Shown: positions 35,176 to 46,727, numbered from the stretch's first letter. The stretch is DNA of 64,000 bases from Amaurobius ferox (GCA_951213105.1 OX578147.1:122231399-122295398), one strand, 5' to 3'. The notes: generated by a model from the sequence alone, not told the origin. Made by a program: numbers and translations.

Positions 35176-36165
35176 ACTTGATGAGCTATCTCTTATCCAA
35201 ACTTCTTGACCTCTGAAAATCTACATTTCTCTTTCCCTTGACATATCACTTTTTTGTTCACGAACAAATTTTATTACTTGCACCACCATTTTACAACACG
35301 CCTCGGATACAATATGAAACCTGGATCAGAGACGGACTGAAACCTTAGAACTTAATTTATAAACCAACTTTGAGTGACCCAGGCTCAGTTGAGAGAGCAA
35401 GAAGATGGCTCATTGAAGGTTGAATTCAATGAAGAGACAGAAATTTTATAAAACTGTAGAGAAAGAGAATTTTTCTAGGCAAAGGTCAATATAGCATACA
35501 ATTCCGAAAAAAGACATAGAAGGCTTTTTGAGATAATATGTTGCATTAAAATTAAATCCTAAGGAATTCTGCATATCCTAGTACATATGCACAATCCGTA
35601 TGTATTAAGCCACTGTTTGATGGTCGAACTTGTAATCGGTTTATTGAAAACATACCGATGTCAGAAAAATCTGACGTTTGAGAGGAAAAACTTTGAAGAT
35701 CAGAATGTTGATTTTCATTTATAAACAAGATAAGTCCAATCAAACTTAGAAGGTTAATTAACATAAATTTTTGACATAAAGTTATATGATACAGAATTGA
35801 AAAAAAATGCCTTAATTTCCTATAAAATATCATACTAAGAGTGTGGACTATAAATTATCGACCGATTAAATTAGGGTTTCTATAAAGGGTGGATAATGGC
35901 GCACCTCTTTTATAACGTGGCTTTGATAGACTAAATTTTTTAAATATAATTAATAAAATATTTGTTTCATGAAATATGTAATAGTAATAATATATGATGT
36001 ATAAATTTTACTAAAATTATTTTCAACGGCAGCAAAAATATTTTGATTAAAAATTTTACCTAAAGAATTATATAATTATTATAGAATTTGAAGAGAATAT
36101 AAAAATATTGAATATGCGTTTATATCATACTGCTTTTTTAGGAGATGAATCATTAGTTTATACAC
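35176..36165. other. No gene seen
   Basis: Unassigned AT-rich sequence. The 93-codon minus-strand frame at 35552-35833 resembles nothing I know. Confidence 0.5.
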
Positions 36166-36234
36166 ACGTCCAAATAGATACTCAAGTCCTCAGGACGAGT
36201 CGGACGGTCTGGGTCTTCAATACAAACAGGATGG
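36166..36234 (+). repeat. SINE tail, upstream truncated copy
   Basis: 'cgtccaaatagata', then 'gtcggacggtctgggtct' and 'caatacaaac' repeat the 3' end of the SINE that follows (36590-36650). A 5'-truncated SINE therefore abuts the 5S-bearing one directly. Confidence 0.75.
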
Positions 36235-36377
36235 GCCAACGGCTCTACCGGGCAGAAATCACCGGTTCTCGTTAGATCCCCGAAGTCAAGCAGCATCGGG
36301 CGTGGTTAGTACTTGAGTGGGTGACCACCTGGGAACCTGGGACCACCTTGGGTGGGTGACCACCGCGTGCTGTTGGC
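36235..36377 (+). rRNA. 5S rRNA-derived sequence, duplicated 3' part (SINE head, not a working 5S gene)
   Basis: Begins 'gccaac', ends 'gtgctgttggc', and contains the conserved 'atcaccggttctcgt', 'aagtcaagcagcatcggg' and 'ggttagtacttgagtggg', all standard 5S landmarks in the right order. The internal Pol III promoter regions (A-box-like and C-box) survive. It is 143 bp instead of ~120 because the 'gtgggtgaccacc' block occurs twice (about 36317-36330 and 36351-36363), which would break the normal fold. It lacks a terminator T-run and reads straight into a SINE body, so it is the promoter head of a retroposon or a 5S copy trapped beside one. Confidence 0.9.
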
Positions 36378-36650
36378 ACATTTCGGAAGCGGTAGCCCGG
36401 TGGTTTGTGCGTTGGATTTGCACGCTGCCACAATTGCCGCCGTGTTCATGCGGAGTACGATCACGTTAAATATGTGGGTCCGTAAATCCTTCCGAGAAGT
36501 TGGTGGTAGGGGAAGGAGGGTACGGTCCCTGTGGATGCCTCCCCCACTGGGTTTCGGTCTAAATTGGGTGGCACTTCCCGGCTGTCCAAACGGTTATCTT
36601 ACACCTTTCTGGTAGGTCGGACGGTCTGGGTCTCAACAGCAACACAAACG
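36378..36650 (+). repeat. tRNA-type SINE body fused downstream of 5S
   Basis: After the 5S end comes a tRNA-like head ('gcggtagcccggtggtttgt', A-box like), then the body 'atcacgttaaatatgtgggt', 'ggtggtaggggaaggaggg' and the tail 'gtccaaacggttatcttaca', 'tcggacggtctgggtctcaa' and (CAA)-type end. The same body and tail follow tRNA-like heads without 5S at 3105 and 42768. The 87-codon open frame through it is incidental. Confidence 0.85.
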
Positions 36651-37339
36651 GTATCATTAGTAATTGTAATGATTAGTAAATAAAAGGGTTTAACATGCAA
36701 GAAAAGTATTTCAACCCGAACTCTTCAATTTATTGAAATATTTAAGGTCATTAGAATAAACATATTGAGTGATTATGAAGAAAATATATCCACTAAACCC
36801 AAACAACAACACTGAAATTAAAAAAAAAAGAAAAAAAAATCCGTTTTTCCACACTGCATTAATTCCAGTTTCGTACTGCTCACATTGTGCCCTACTGCAA
36901 GTTTGAAAATCCTGGATAGAATCAACGAATATGCAAGTACCTGGCCATTTCGAAAAACGAAACTAGCTTGATCAAATCTAAGCCTAAACTATCCACTGAA
37001 AATTGTTTATTTCAAAATTTCTCATGAAGATACATTCATCAGAAAGATACATGTACCTTTTTGTGAAATAGATAAAAATAAAAAGAATACATCCTAATGG
37101 ACAAATAAAATCATTTGAATCTGTTATTCTAATGCCATAAGGCTTTTATTGACATTTCATATTAAACATATTTCTTCTGTTATTCCTATATTTAATGCTT
37201 GAAGTACTTAATGAATTAATTTTAACCTTAAAGTAATCTTCTAAATGATTCAGTTTTTATGAATCCTTATTGTGTTTTATAAATCCCAGTTCAATGCTTT
37301 TATTTTACTATTTTCTTCATACGATTCACTGCGCGTTGT
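36651..37339. other. No gene seen
   Basis: Unassigned AT-rich sequence. Confidence 0.5.
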
Positions 37340-37650
37340 CTCAAACAGATCATCATAAAGGCGTTTACCCTTAAGCGGACGGAAACATTAAAATACAAAG
37401 GAGCTGCGCCCTGGAGAGGAGTCAGCTGCAAAACGCCATCGACCGTAACAAACAAACGGTTTCTCTCAAAGTTTTTGCGGTCGAATATGTTTGTTATATA
37501 TGTTATAGAAAAATCCACGGGCTTTTAAGATATTATTTGGTTTACCCGAGGGAAGTTGCGAAAAATATTACTTGAAGCTGTGACTTAGGGAATTTCAGTT
37601 TGCAAAGGATGTGTAAGTTTATGCACGTAATGTAGAACATTTTTATGGAA
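37340..37650 (+). repeat. ~0.3 kb module, copy 1 of 4
   Basis: 'gatcatcataaaggcgttta', 'cccttaagcg', 'aaacattaaaatacaaa', 'caaagtttttgcggtcgaa', 'tatgtttgtta', 'gggcttttaagatatt' and 'gtttatgcacgtaatg'. It matches copy 4 best. On the minus strand a short frame 'YFNVSxRLRVNAFMMI' is shared between copies 1 and 4, but not by copies 2 and 3. Confidence 0.85.
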
Positions 37651-37689
37651 TCGTCTCAAAAAATCGCGGTGACTAGTTGAGATAAGAGG

Positions 37690-37950
37690 TGCAATAGACT
37701 GGGGTAGACTGAGTTAGACTAAGTTGACCGAGGTAGATTAAGTTCACTGTTATAGACTAAGGTTCTTGAGGTAGACTGAGTTAGACTAAGGTGCTTGAGG
37801 TAGACTGAGTTAGATTAAGGTGACTGAGGTAGACTAAGGTGACCGAGGTAGTATAAGGTATCAAGGTGACTGAGGTAGATTAAGTCCACTGATGTAGAAT
37901 AAGTTCACTGAGCTCGATTAAGGTGACTAAGGTAGACTAAATAACCTAAA
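37690..37950 (+). repeat. ~20-bp minisatellite (GACTGAGGTAGACTAAG)
   Basis: A dozen or so variants of 'gactgaggtagactaaggt', interrupted once by 'tagtataaggtatcaagg'. Confidence 0.9.
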
Positions 37951-38571
37951 AAACAGGGAACTAAAGATATAATATACAGGGTGTTTAAAATGATTGCATG
38001 ACTAAATTTATCTTGAACAATTGGCCGCAGATCCATGGTTTCAATTTAAGAAATACTTCAAATAAGATAGGCTTTCAAACTACGACAGTTTGGGTCACAT
38101 AACACACTTTAGTACAGAATTTAACTTTTTATACGAACTTTTTACAAAGGATGTTCCAATTAACAAATTGTTCCTGATTCATTTCAAGATCATTTAGAAA
38201 AAAATGTAATTCTCCAATATATAAAATTGACTGTGAAAACTATGGCCCGATCAAAAGAAACGGCGAAAACATAGACTTTGAATACAGAATTTGGATTTCA
38301 TTAGATACAATTGTCACCCGTAAACTTTCATGCGACTCATATTTAGCAAAAGTATTAAATAGTCTCTAATCAGCCATCAATAATTTTAATGAAATTATAT
38401 CTGAGGTAATTTTGTTCTGATGTCAACGGAACTCTTTTGTTTGCCTAATTGGACTGTAGAAAATATTTTTATAATAGTAAATTATTTTTCTAAGCGTCCT
38501 GCACAAAAAAGCTACACTTTGTACTTTTTAAAAGATGTCACATGTTTAACATTTGCATACGATGATCTCAT
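37951..38571. other. No gene; possible element start
   Basis: At 37976 'tacagggtgtttaaaatgat' begins like the 18992 element, but no partner end is found. The rest is unassigned. Confidence 0.4.
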
Positions 38572-38575
38572 TTAA

Positions 38576-38853
38576 CACTAGAACGACGGAAGCGGTCATT
38601 TTGACCACATAACTACTTTGAGAAACGATTTCTCCAAAACGGCTAATCCCAGCCCATTGAAATTTTATGACTTTTCTTAATTTCTTCTGTGTTTTCAATG
38701 ACTTTAAGAAAATAAGAAAAGTCATAAAATTTCAATGGGCTTAAGAAAATAAGAAAAGTCATAAAATTTCAATGGACTTGGATTAACTGGTTTGGAGAAA
38801 TCGTTTCTCAAAGTAGTTATGCGGTCAAAATGACCGCTTCCGTCGTTCTAGTG
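38576..38853. mobile_element. piggyBac-type MITE with TTAA target duplication
   Basis: A 278-bp near-complete palindrome. The left arm 'cactagaacgacggaagcgg', then tcattttgaccacataac..., is mirrored by the right arm ending 'cttccgtcgttctagtg'. Both ends are flanked by TTAA (38572-38575 and 38854-38857), the piggyBac target signature. The arms are ~100 bp. One arm carries an extra tandem copy of a ~35-bp block ('aagaaaagtcataaaatttc'). Non-autonomous: no coding sequence. Confidence 0.92.
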
Positions 38854-38857
38854 TTAA

Positions 38858-39839
38858 CATTTGCATAACAGTTGCATATAATATTTATACACGATGATAA
38901 CATTTGCATACGATGATTAACTAAATCATTTCTTACATTGAAACCACGAGTCTACGATTAATCGCTAAAGAGATATATTGTTGTGCAATCGTTTTGAAAT
39001 ACCCCTTGCATTGAATGCTGGTTGTTGTAAAATGCTTTGTTAGATTTATATTTTGTTCGCCGAAGATTACTCTAATGAATAATAGTAATAAAATAATATA
39101 GTTACAAAACTCGGCGATAGAGGGAGTTTTCTCAAAATTTGGAATTGGTGTCTCTTTATAAAGACTTGTTTTTAAAGGGAATCTACTTGGATCTGTGCTC
39201 TAAGTAACTGAACTGGGAGAAAGGAATATTACTATGTAAGATTTCATGCTATGGAACTGTCTACTAATGCAAATTGCTAAACTGGGAGTGTAATAATAAG
39301 TGTAGTCTTATTGTATCCTTCTTCTCAGCAGGTTATGTTACTGACTATGGATTCCACAATTGTTACATTAGGCAGTCTTCGCTAAAAATGTAATTAAAAA
39401 TAAGAGTTTAATTATAATACAAAATGTAAATAAATTACATCCAAAAATCGATAAAATAAAAATATATACAACTTTTGTAACCTCAAAACCTTTGACAGAA
39501 ACCTTTTTTTCCGTGGAAACTATTTTCTGCAAATGATCCTTGCCTTATATTGTTGACAAGAATGTCGATAAACATTTACGAAATGGCTTTAAATTTATCA
39601 TATGTTTAAAAATGCAATATTGTTTTGAAACGGAGGAAAAGTAGTTTAAAATTTTTCTGTATCGAGTACAAACAGATATGCCTCGACTACGACAGGAATT
39701 AAAACCCTGCAGCAATCTTTTAAATGCTCCGATTTTTATTTCTCATCGGGTTTTTTTTTTATAAACCCGCAGTTGCAAAATGTAGAAGAAACACATCGGT
39801 TAAAATATTTTCCATGCAATTCGTAAAATGATATATGTA
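38858..39839. other. No gene seen
   Basis: 'acatttgcatacgatgat' words occur on both sides of the MITE (38548 and 38905), a pre-existing small repeat. Otherwise unassigned. Confidence 0.5.
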
Positions 39840-40080
39840 GTTGATCATATAAAGTCGTTTACCTTTAAGCGATCATGAGTATCAACATGCAAAATACCTG
39901 CGCCTCAGAAAGACAGCAACTACAAAAAGAGAATTCAAGCTTGGAAAACAAACTATTTCTTAAAGTTTTTCGCAGTCGAAGATGTTTGTTTCATATCACA
40001 TAGAAAAATTTGCTGAATTTTTAACGATTTTCGAGGAGGATTTTCTTGAAGATATGTGTAAGCAAATATAAATTCGAGCT
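39840..40080 (+). repeat. ~0.3 kb module, copy 2 of 4 (most diverged)
   Basis: 'gatcatataaagtcgtttac', 'tttaagcgat', 'caaaatacctgcgcc', 'aaagtttttcgcagtcgaa' and 'gatgtttgtt' align with copy 1 in order. An upstream 'ctccgatttttatt' box (~39728) recurs as 'gttctgatttttatt' before copy 3 (~41368), so the repeated unit is longer than 0.3 kb. Confidence 0.65.
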
Positions 40081-41339
40081 GCCACTGAAAAGAAGTAGTT
40101 TATGAGCATTTAAATGTCAAAAATATTAATTTACTAATAAAAGAATAACATCTAATGATTGATTTTGTAGGTTTTTTTTTATATATAACACTGATTATCC
40201 AGTCGTTAAGTTAACCGCTAACCCTCAAGCAAGCAAGCAAGCACTTCAGTCAAAATAAATGAGAAAGATAACCTCTTCCTCACCTGTAAATATTTAACAA
40301 GATTACAATTGATCTTATAATAGTTATAAATCGAAATACACATTTTAGTAAAATATGCAGAACATAACGTTTTATACGGTCCCTCTGTCTCCAACGTTTC
40401 AGTTATCAAAATTTTATTCACACATTAACATGTAAAACAAAAAATAATCAATTCCATTATGATCAAAATTAATAGATATATATTAGTTTAAAGTTTTAGC
40501 ATTTCACCCCGATAATTTAGAAGTTGTACTCAAACTGAATTGCGAATCATGTCAATTTGTCAGCAAATTTTCCATATTATGCATATCTTCAGTCCCCCTA
40601 CAATACAAATTATTAAGTGTTAAAGTTATTTCTGAGACAGTATGATAAATCCTAAGGATATTGCATTAAACGAAATCTAAATCAAGTATCCAAAAATGTT
40701 TTTATTTTTGTTTGTTTTATACCTCTCCTCAACGCCAGTCCGAAATGATGGATTAGTGGAAATAAAGAAGTGATTTAAGTGATAACATTCAATTTTCATA
40801 TGTCGGTAAATTTTGCTTGTAATAAAATTGAACTTTTTTAGTTTTACATTGTAATGCATGAAGAAAACTTTAGTAAATAGAAAATTTTGGATTGAGGCAC
40901 CGTTTCAAAAGTTATATTTCATGCATTTCAGAAAAATTCATTTTTCAATTTAAAACTGTTATGGTATAAATGGTTACCTCATATAAAAATACTTTTGTAA
41001 TTGGAAGTTTATATCTACTACGACTACCGGTTGCGAAAATATAGGTCGTTAAAGGATATCATAAAAGGATACTTGTAATTGATAAAATACTTTAAAGAAT
41101 TCTCCTCTCAATTCTTTGAATGATATGGGGATGCAAATTGTACTAAAATCACTATCATTAAGCGATAAAATATAAAGAATTCCAGAGAAAAATCAAATGC
41201 ATCCGCTGAGAAAAGAAAAATATCAATAAACACTTAAGGTGATAGATATAAATGCAACAAGTTTTAAAATTTTCTACATAATTTTCCTACATACATTTTC
41301 TTGAAAACAAATAGTCATAAATTACTCCACGTGAACAAA
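40081..41339. other. No gene seen
   Basis: Unassigned. A short (AAGC)n run lies at about 40226-40242. Confidence 0.5.
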
Positions 41340-41760
41340 AGATACAAACATAGCAATTTTCTAAATGTTCTGATTTTTATTGCTCCCCATTGTTTTTTTT
41401 TTATTATATTCCCAACTTGATTTTATTTTAAGAAGAAATACTTTATTTTTCTCACAATTCCCTGACTTAAATCGGGAGCAGATCATAAAGGCTGTTGCCC
41501 TTAAGCTATTGAAAAGTTTAAAATACCTAAGGGTTGCGCTTGAGAGATGTATCAACTGCAGAAAGAATGACAAACGCTTTCTTTTAAAATTGTTCGTGAT
41601 CCAATATGTTTGTTACATCTGTTTGAACAATGCTTAGATTTTTAAGCGCTTTTTTTTTCGGGGTAAACCTCGAAGGGTATTATAAAGATGACAAGATGTC
41701 ACTGAAAAAGTTGAAGTTTGCACAGTAAAAATGTGCAAGTTTATAGACAATGGAAAATAA
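41340..41760 (+). repeat. Module, copy 3 of 4
   Basis: 'cagatcataaaggctgttgc', 'cccttaagct', 'gtttaaaatac', 'caatatgtttgttac' and 'gtgcaagtttatagacaatg' correspond to the other copies. An 85-codon plus-strand frame (41380-41637) covers it. That frame is not preserved in copies 1, 2 or 4, although a 'VxxxYVCYIC' stretch is readable in copies 1 and 3. Confidence 0.75.
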
Positions 41761-42767
41761 TAAATAAATAAAACGCAGCTTAAAATCCTACTAAATAGAA
41801 CACAACTTAAAATCACGATAAATAAAACTGGTGCTTGTGGAGAAAATAACTTACAAAACTTCCTTGTTGAAAGCTGGCATATATCACTTAGATAACGACA
41901 TTTGTTTCGAAGGCATTATGGACCCTCTTCCTCAAGTCAAAGGAACATTATAGCGCCCTCCCTCGAAACAATTGTCATTCAACTGACATATGCCTGCTTT
42001 CTTCAAGGAAGTTCATTTCTTAACGACTTAAAATGTTGGTCAAATAAATTATAAAACCTGACAATCTTAAGGAACACTGAAGTTTACGTAAATGACACAT
42101 TTTGTCACAATAAATTTATTTATTGAATGAATGAATATGGGCATTCATAAATGTGTGCAATACTATCGTATCGTATTTGCGAGTAAGTGATTATTACATA
42201 TTGTGTATTGAAATAAATAAGTTGAGCACCTTTATGAAAATGTTAGGTATAATATGCTCATAAGTATATAACTGACAATTATTATAAACTAAAAAATCAA
42301 TGAAACAAGTACAGGATTATTTACATATAACGCATATTTTAGCTCTTTCTATTTTTGATATAGCTGAATTACAAAAAGTAAACCAAAAAAAGAAACATTT
42401 TTTTTTATATTTTACCCTTTTTAGTCGGGTTCTGTTAGTGTAAACTAAGCCATTGTAGTCTCATACAGTATGAACTCCATTTTATGATGTTAATGCTAAT
42501 TTCATTATTTGGCCTACCGAGGTTTGCAAAAATTGTTGCACATTACCAGTAGTCCTGCTGTCATTGCTGGTATTAATTGTTCCATTCTGAAGAAAGCTAT
42601 ATAGATGGAAATAGATCTGTAGATTCTGATATCTGTGAAGTTAGCAGGGGTGTCATTATGGATGCTTGGGTTGGTTCTCCCCTAAGGAATTAAGTCCTCA
42701 TATAATTTTACTTGCCGATTCATATTTCCATCATGTAAACAATAGACCATCAACATTTGTTCCTCGG
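41761..42767. other. No gene seen
   Basis: Unassigned AT-rich sequence. Confidence 0.5.
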
Positions 42768-43060
42768 AGTGGGGTAGCCCAGTGGGGCCCAGATAGCCCA
42801 GCGGGACCCAGATATCCCAGTTAAGGCACGGGGACCCAGTTAAGGCACTCGGCGGACCCGAATTTGATTCCAAAACCATCACAGTTGTACGCTAATTATG
42901 GGCACGTTAACTCTGTGGATTCGAATGTCCTTCCAAGAGGTTGGTGGTAGGGGAAGGAGGTCTCTGTGTATGTCACACTCACTGGGTTCCGGACGTCTAA
43001 ACAGATACCTTACACCTACTGGTACGGCGGACAGTCTAGATCGAAAGAATCAATTTTTGT
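42768..43060 (+). repeat. tRNA-derived SINE with expanded A-box region
   Basis: Body and tail match 36378-36650 ('gggcacgttaactctgtgga', 'ggtggtaggggaaggagg', 'ggcggacagtctagatc'). In the head the A-box segment is repeated: 'tagcccagtggggcccaga', 'tagcccagcgggacccaga', then 'tatcccagttaaggcac' and 'gacccagttaaggcac'. The B-box-like 'gaatttgattcc' follows at about 42850. Confidence 0.8.
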
Positions 43061-43309
43061 CCCACCCTAAGATATTCTTGAAATAACACCCATGAATGGA
43101 AGAGAGTTCCTAGCTTTGGGCACGCCCCTTTTAGGAGAGTTCTGTGATTACGAACTTGACCATTGCATCCTCGTGCAGTCTGAGTTCATTTTTTAAGAAA
43201 TGCCACAGCGATAGCGTGGTAAACTGAATTTGTCGATCTGCATAGAAGCTCGAAAAATTGAGATGGAGCGTTTTCTCTCTGTCGCTTCAGGTACTGTCTA
43301 TTCATTCAT

Positions 43310-43425
43310 GCATGAGTATGGTACAGTGTATCTACATTCAACTACATGAGTATGGTACAGTGTATCTACATTCAACTGCTCCATACTCTCGAGTGAACTG
43401 GACGGTCTGGGTTCTCACGTACCGT
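43310..43425 (+). repeat. 35-bp tandem pair plus SINE tail word
   Basis: 'atgagtatggtacagtgtat' plus ctacattcaact occurs twice in tandem (43312-43378), followed by 'ggacggtctgggttctca', a SINE tail word. Confidence 0.75.
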
Positions 43426-43619
43426 CTATTACCATCTACAAAGACAACTAGAATACTCTGAATCATTCCACGGATGCTAGTATCTGTAATGGCAGCGTGC
43501 TCCGAATTGAAGATGCTTTGCTTTTCACTGTTGCCCAATGTTATTTCCGAATCGCCGTTGCATTTTTACAGGGAAAATATCTCCTTTGATATACTGTTCT
43601 TCGCGCTGTTTCCCAGAGG

Positions 43620-43930
43620 AATGATAGGAGCGAATCATCATAAAGGCGTTTACCCTTAAGCGACTTGAAACATTAAAATACAAAAGAACGGACTCTAGAG
43701 GGGAAATCAACTGCGAAAGACTTCGGGCCTAGCAAACAAACGTTTCCTCGCAAAGTTATTCGCGGTTGAATATGTTAGTTTTGCAAAAGAAAAATAAAAC
43801 AGGGTCTTTTAAGATATTTTTGGTTTTACCCAAGAGAAAAGTAGAAAAAGATTAATTCAAGCCGCTGTTAGTGAAAGAATTGCAGCTGTGAAATGAAATG
43901 TAGAAGTTTATGCACGTAATGGAAATTGTT
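43620..43930 (+). repeat. ~0.3 kb module, copy 4 of 4
   Basis: 'aatcatcataaaggcgttta', 'cccttaagcg', 'gaaacattaaaatacaaaag', 'gtcttttaagatattttt' and 'gaagtttatgcacgtaatgg'. Closest to copy 1. All four copies are in the same orientation at 2.5, 1.6 and 2.2 kb spacing. Confidence 0.85.
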
Positions 43931-44154
43931 TTTATGCAATTCCCCCATGAGAGATTTGAAATGGATGATGATTCTTTTATGAAATTAAATGTATAGTATG
44001 CACACTATTAAAACATGCCTGTTTATATGTATGTCAGTTTGTACAGAAATATAAAACGCAATTTCTCGGTGTGGAAAGTAGATGTTTGTATTAAGTGGGA
44101 AGGAACAGTTTGGAATATGCATCATGTGTATAAAAATTCTAAATATTAATATAT

Positions 44155-44673
44155 TGTTATGAACATGTAAAATGTTTTTATTGGAGACTCTTTTGAGAAC
44201 CAGAAGGGAAAAACACCTTCACGGGCACTCATTCCTATTACGTCAATGCAGGGTTGCCATATTTAAAAAGTCAGACCAGGGTTTGCAGATGGGACGATTT
44301 ATCGCCAATTTGGTAACTTTTAGCTACTTTTCGAAGGTACTCGAATTTTCTCGAAATACTGATTATTGTTGGAGATACCAGCGCCTTCTGGAAGTTTCTA
44401 CGAAGAGTATATAAAAAGAGTCGTCGCTCAGTTGGAGAGCAGTTGATGTGACACGAGCTACATTGAATGGTGAAATACTGCAATGTTTTGAGAATACTAG
44501 CTGCTGCTTTGTGAAATTAATAGAGCATGCAGATGCTATTTTACTGTACTTGGCAGTAACTACTTGTAAGATAATTATCGAGCTATTTGCCGTATATTTT
44601 TCCTGTTTACGTTGTACTTGTAAATAAACCTGTTAGTTATCCAGAAATTTGGACTCATCCTCGTATCCTGACA
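44155..44673 (+). mobile_element. Possible solo LTR
   Basis: A TG...CA-bounded ~519-bp segment with a promoter-like core (TATATAAAAAG at 44408, TCAGT initiator-like at 44428) and an AATAAA signal (44623) near the end, spaced as in an LTR (U3, R, U5). It is GC-richer than its surroundings. I do not find a matching 5-bp target duplication or a second LTR, so a host promoter or another repeat is possible. Confidence 0.4.
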
Positions 44674-45256
44674 GTACATCCCCGATTCCGGAGGATACGT
44701 AGTAAAACGATATTTTTGATATATTTTTTTTAAATCTACCCCCAAAATCTAAAATTTCGTAACCTTTGAATACCAGGATACTTTGAATACGTGGTTTCAT
44801 TCTGCAGAAGAAACCTATTTGTCTTAAATGGGGGATACAGATCTTGGAATATCTATGATGTAGATGAAAAAAAAATATATATATATTTTCAACAAGTTGT
44901 AATTAACTGTAAAACATTTCCAAACGTGCATCATTTGCTTTGGAATGTGCATTATTTTTGGCCGATCTGACGCAGGTAGAAATATTCAGACATGTTGTCT
45001 CCAGCATCGAGTTTACGAGGGAATTTTCGAAGGAAAGAAAAATAAACTATAAATTCACTGTGGGAATACATTTAAAATTCTAACTTTCTCCATCTGTTAG
45101 TAATACGCTTGAAAATGAATGTGTAATCGCGTGTTTATGTGTAGTTTCACTGCATTTTTTTCTCAGTGAATTTCCTTATATATTTATTTAAAATATTTAC
45201 TTTGGAATGAATCTTTGAACATATTTTTGAACTATTATGTACTGGTGTCGAAAATT
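44674..45256. other. No gene seen
   Basis: Unassigned, AT-rich. If 44155-44673 is an LTR, the 'cccgattccggaggatacg' just after it could be leftover internal sequence. Confidence 0.4.
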
Positions 45257-45600
45257 ACCTTAACATACATAAAAATACATACATAAAATTACATACATAA
45301 TACATACATAAATACATACATAATTACATATATAATACATTCATAAATACATACATAATTACATACATAAAATTATATAAATACATACATAATTATATAT
45401 ATAAAATTTCATACATAATACGTACATAATACATACATAATATATGCATAAATATATGCATAATTACATACATAAAATTACATACATAATACATACATAG
45501 TTACATACATAATTATATACATAATACATACATAAATACATACATGATTACATACATAAATAATACATACATAATTACATACATAAATACATACATAGAA
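45257..45600 (+). repeat. (ATACATACATAA)n satellite
   Basis: About 340 bp of 'ttacatacataa' and 'atacatacataa' units with occasional AT substitutions. Confidence 0.95.
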
Positions 45601-46727
45601 ATAATCGGCGGCATGGAGTTATATGCAATTTAAGATTATTATGTCATAGAGTATGTGCTATTTAAAATTTGATTTCGGTGTTTATGGACTCAAAACAGTT
45701 TTTTATGCCTCCGAAGTATCATTAAGAAATAATCTTTGAGGTGGCAAGCGGCCGGCCGTTTGGAGGCTGAGTAGACATTGATGGAAGTGGCAAATTGTTT
45801 CATAATTAGTTTTGTAACGCATTCACCTATGTGCGATTGTTCAGTTTGTATTTTTGTGTGATGATGTTCTGTAAATCCCTCCAAAAAGTCATTCAATTAC
45901 ATAGAACATTTGTTTAGAAATTGGTGTTTTCGTACATATAAAGATCATTGTGATCATTAGCGTATACTAAAAGGAAACGGACTTGCAATGAAATTACAAT
46001 GAACTCACAATGCTCAGACATTTATATAATAAATTAGTAGCTGATGATTTTCTCATTACTGACAATAGAGATTTAGCCGTCGTACGTCTGTGAAATGTGA
46101 ACTTATAGTACATGAAGTTGTAGTTAAGCTATAGTAAACAAGCAAAACTCTATAAATTATTAAAATTTAAAATGTTGTTTGTTCAGACGAATAAGTTTTT
46201 GATTCATTCAATTATATACATACGGCTCATTGAGACTAACTGACTGATTGTGTGAGGTATATTTACACAGCCCAAACTATTGAAGGTAGAAATTTGAATC
46301 TTTGCATACAATTGGGGCCTGAAAGTAACGAGAAAAATGTAAACTCTAGGAAATTTTATTCGATAAAGTTATATATCTTAGAATTTTTTGTTCTAATATT
46401 CTTTTAGCTACAACTCACGAACGGCTAGATATAAAAATTCGTTATTCATATAAATTCATTACGCGCAGGAAAATATATATCCAACATTTTCTTAACTCTA
46501 TCGATGTACAATCAACTTCTTGCTATTTTAGTTAATAATTACAGTAGAATATTTTATTATATTTTATCAATGAATGCAAGTATTTTATTATATTTTATCA
46601 ATGAATTCAATTATTTTATTATATTTTATCAATGGACCAATTTTACGGTACATTATACGTTTTTAAAATTGCGCGATGCTTTTTAGATCACTCTGTAGTT
46701 ATAAGCGCGTTTAACTCTTTTTCCTTA
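45601..46727. other. No gene; small triplet repeat
   Basis: 'ttttattatattttatcaat' occurs three times at about 46550-46632 and produces a repetitive short open frame. Nothing else recognised. Confidence 0.5.

Noticed and set aside
36235..36377. Functional 5S rRNA gene
   Set aside because: The internal duplication lengthens it to 143 bp, there is no T-run terminator at the end, and it runs into a SINE body.
36352..36615. 87-codon frame MGDHRVLLAHFGSG...
   Set aside because: Lies entirely within the 5S/SINE chimera; a translation of non-coding retroposon sequence.
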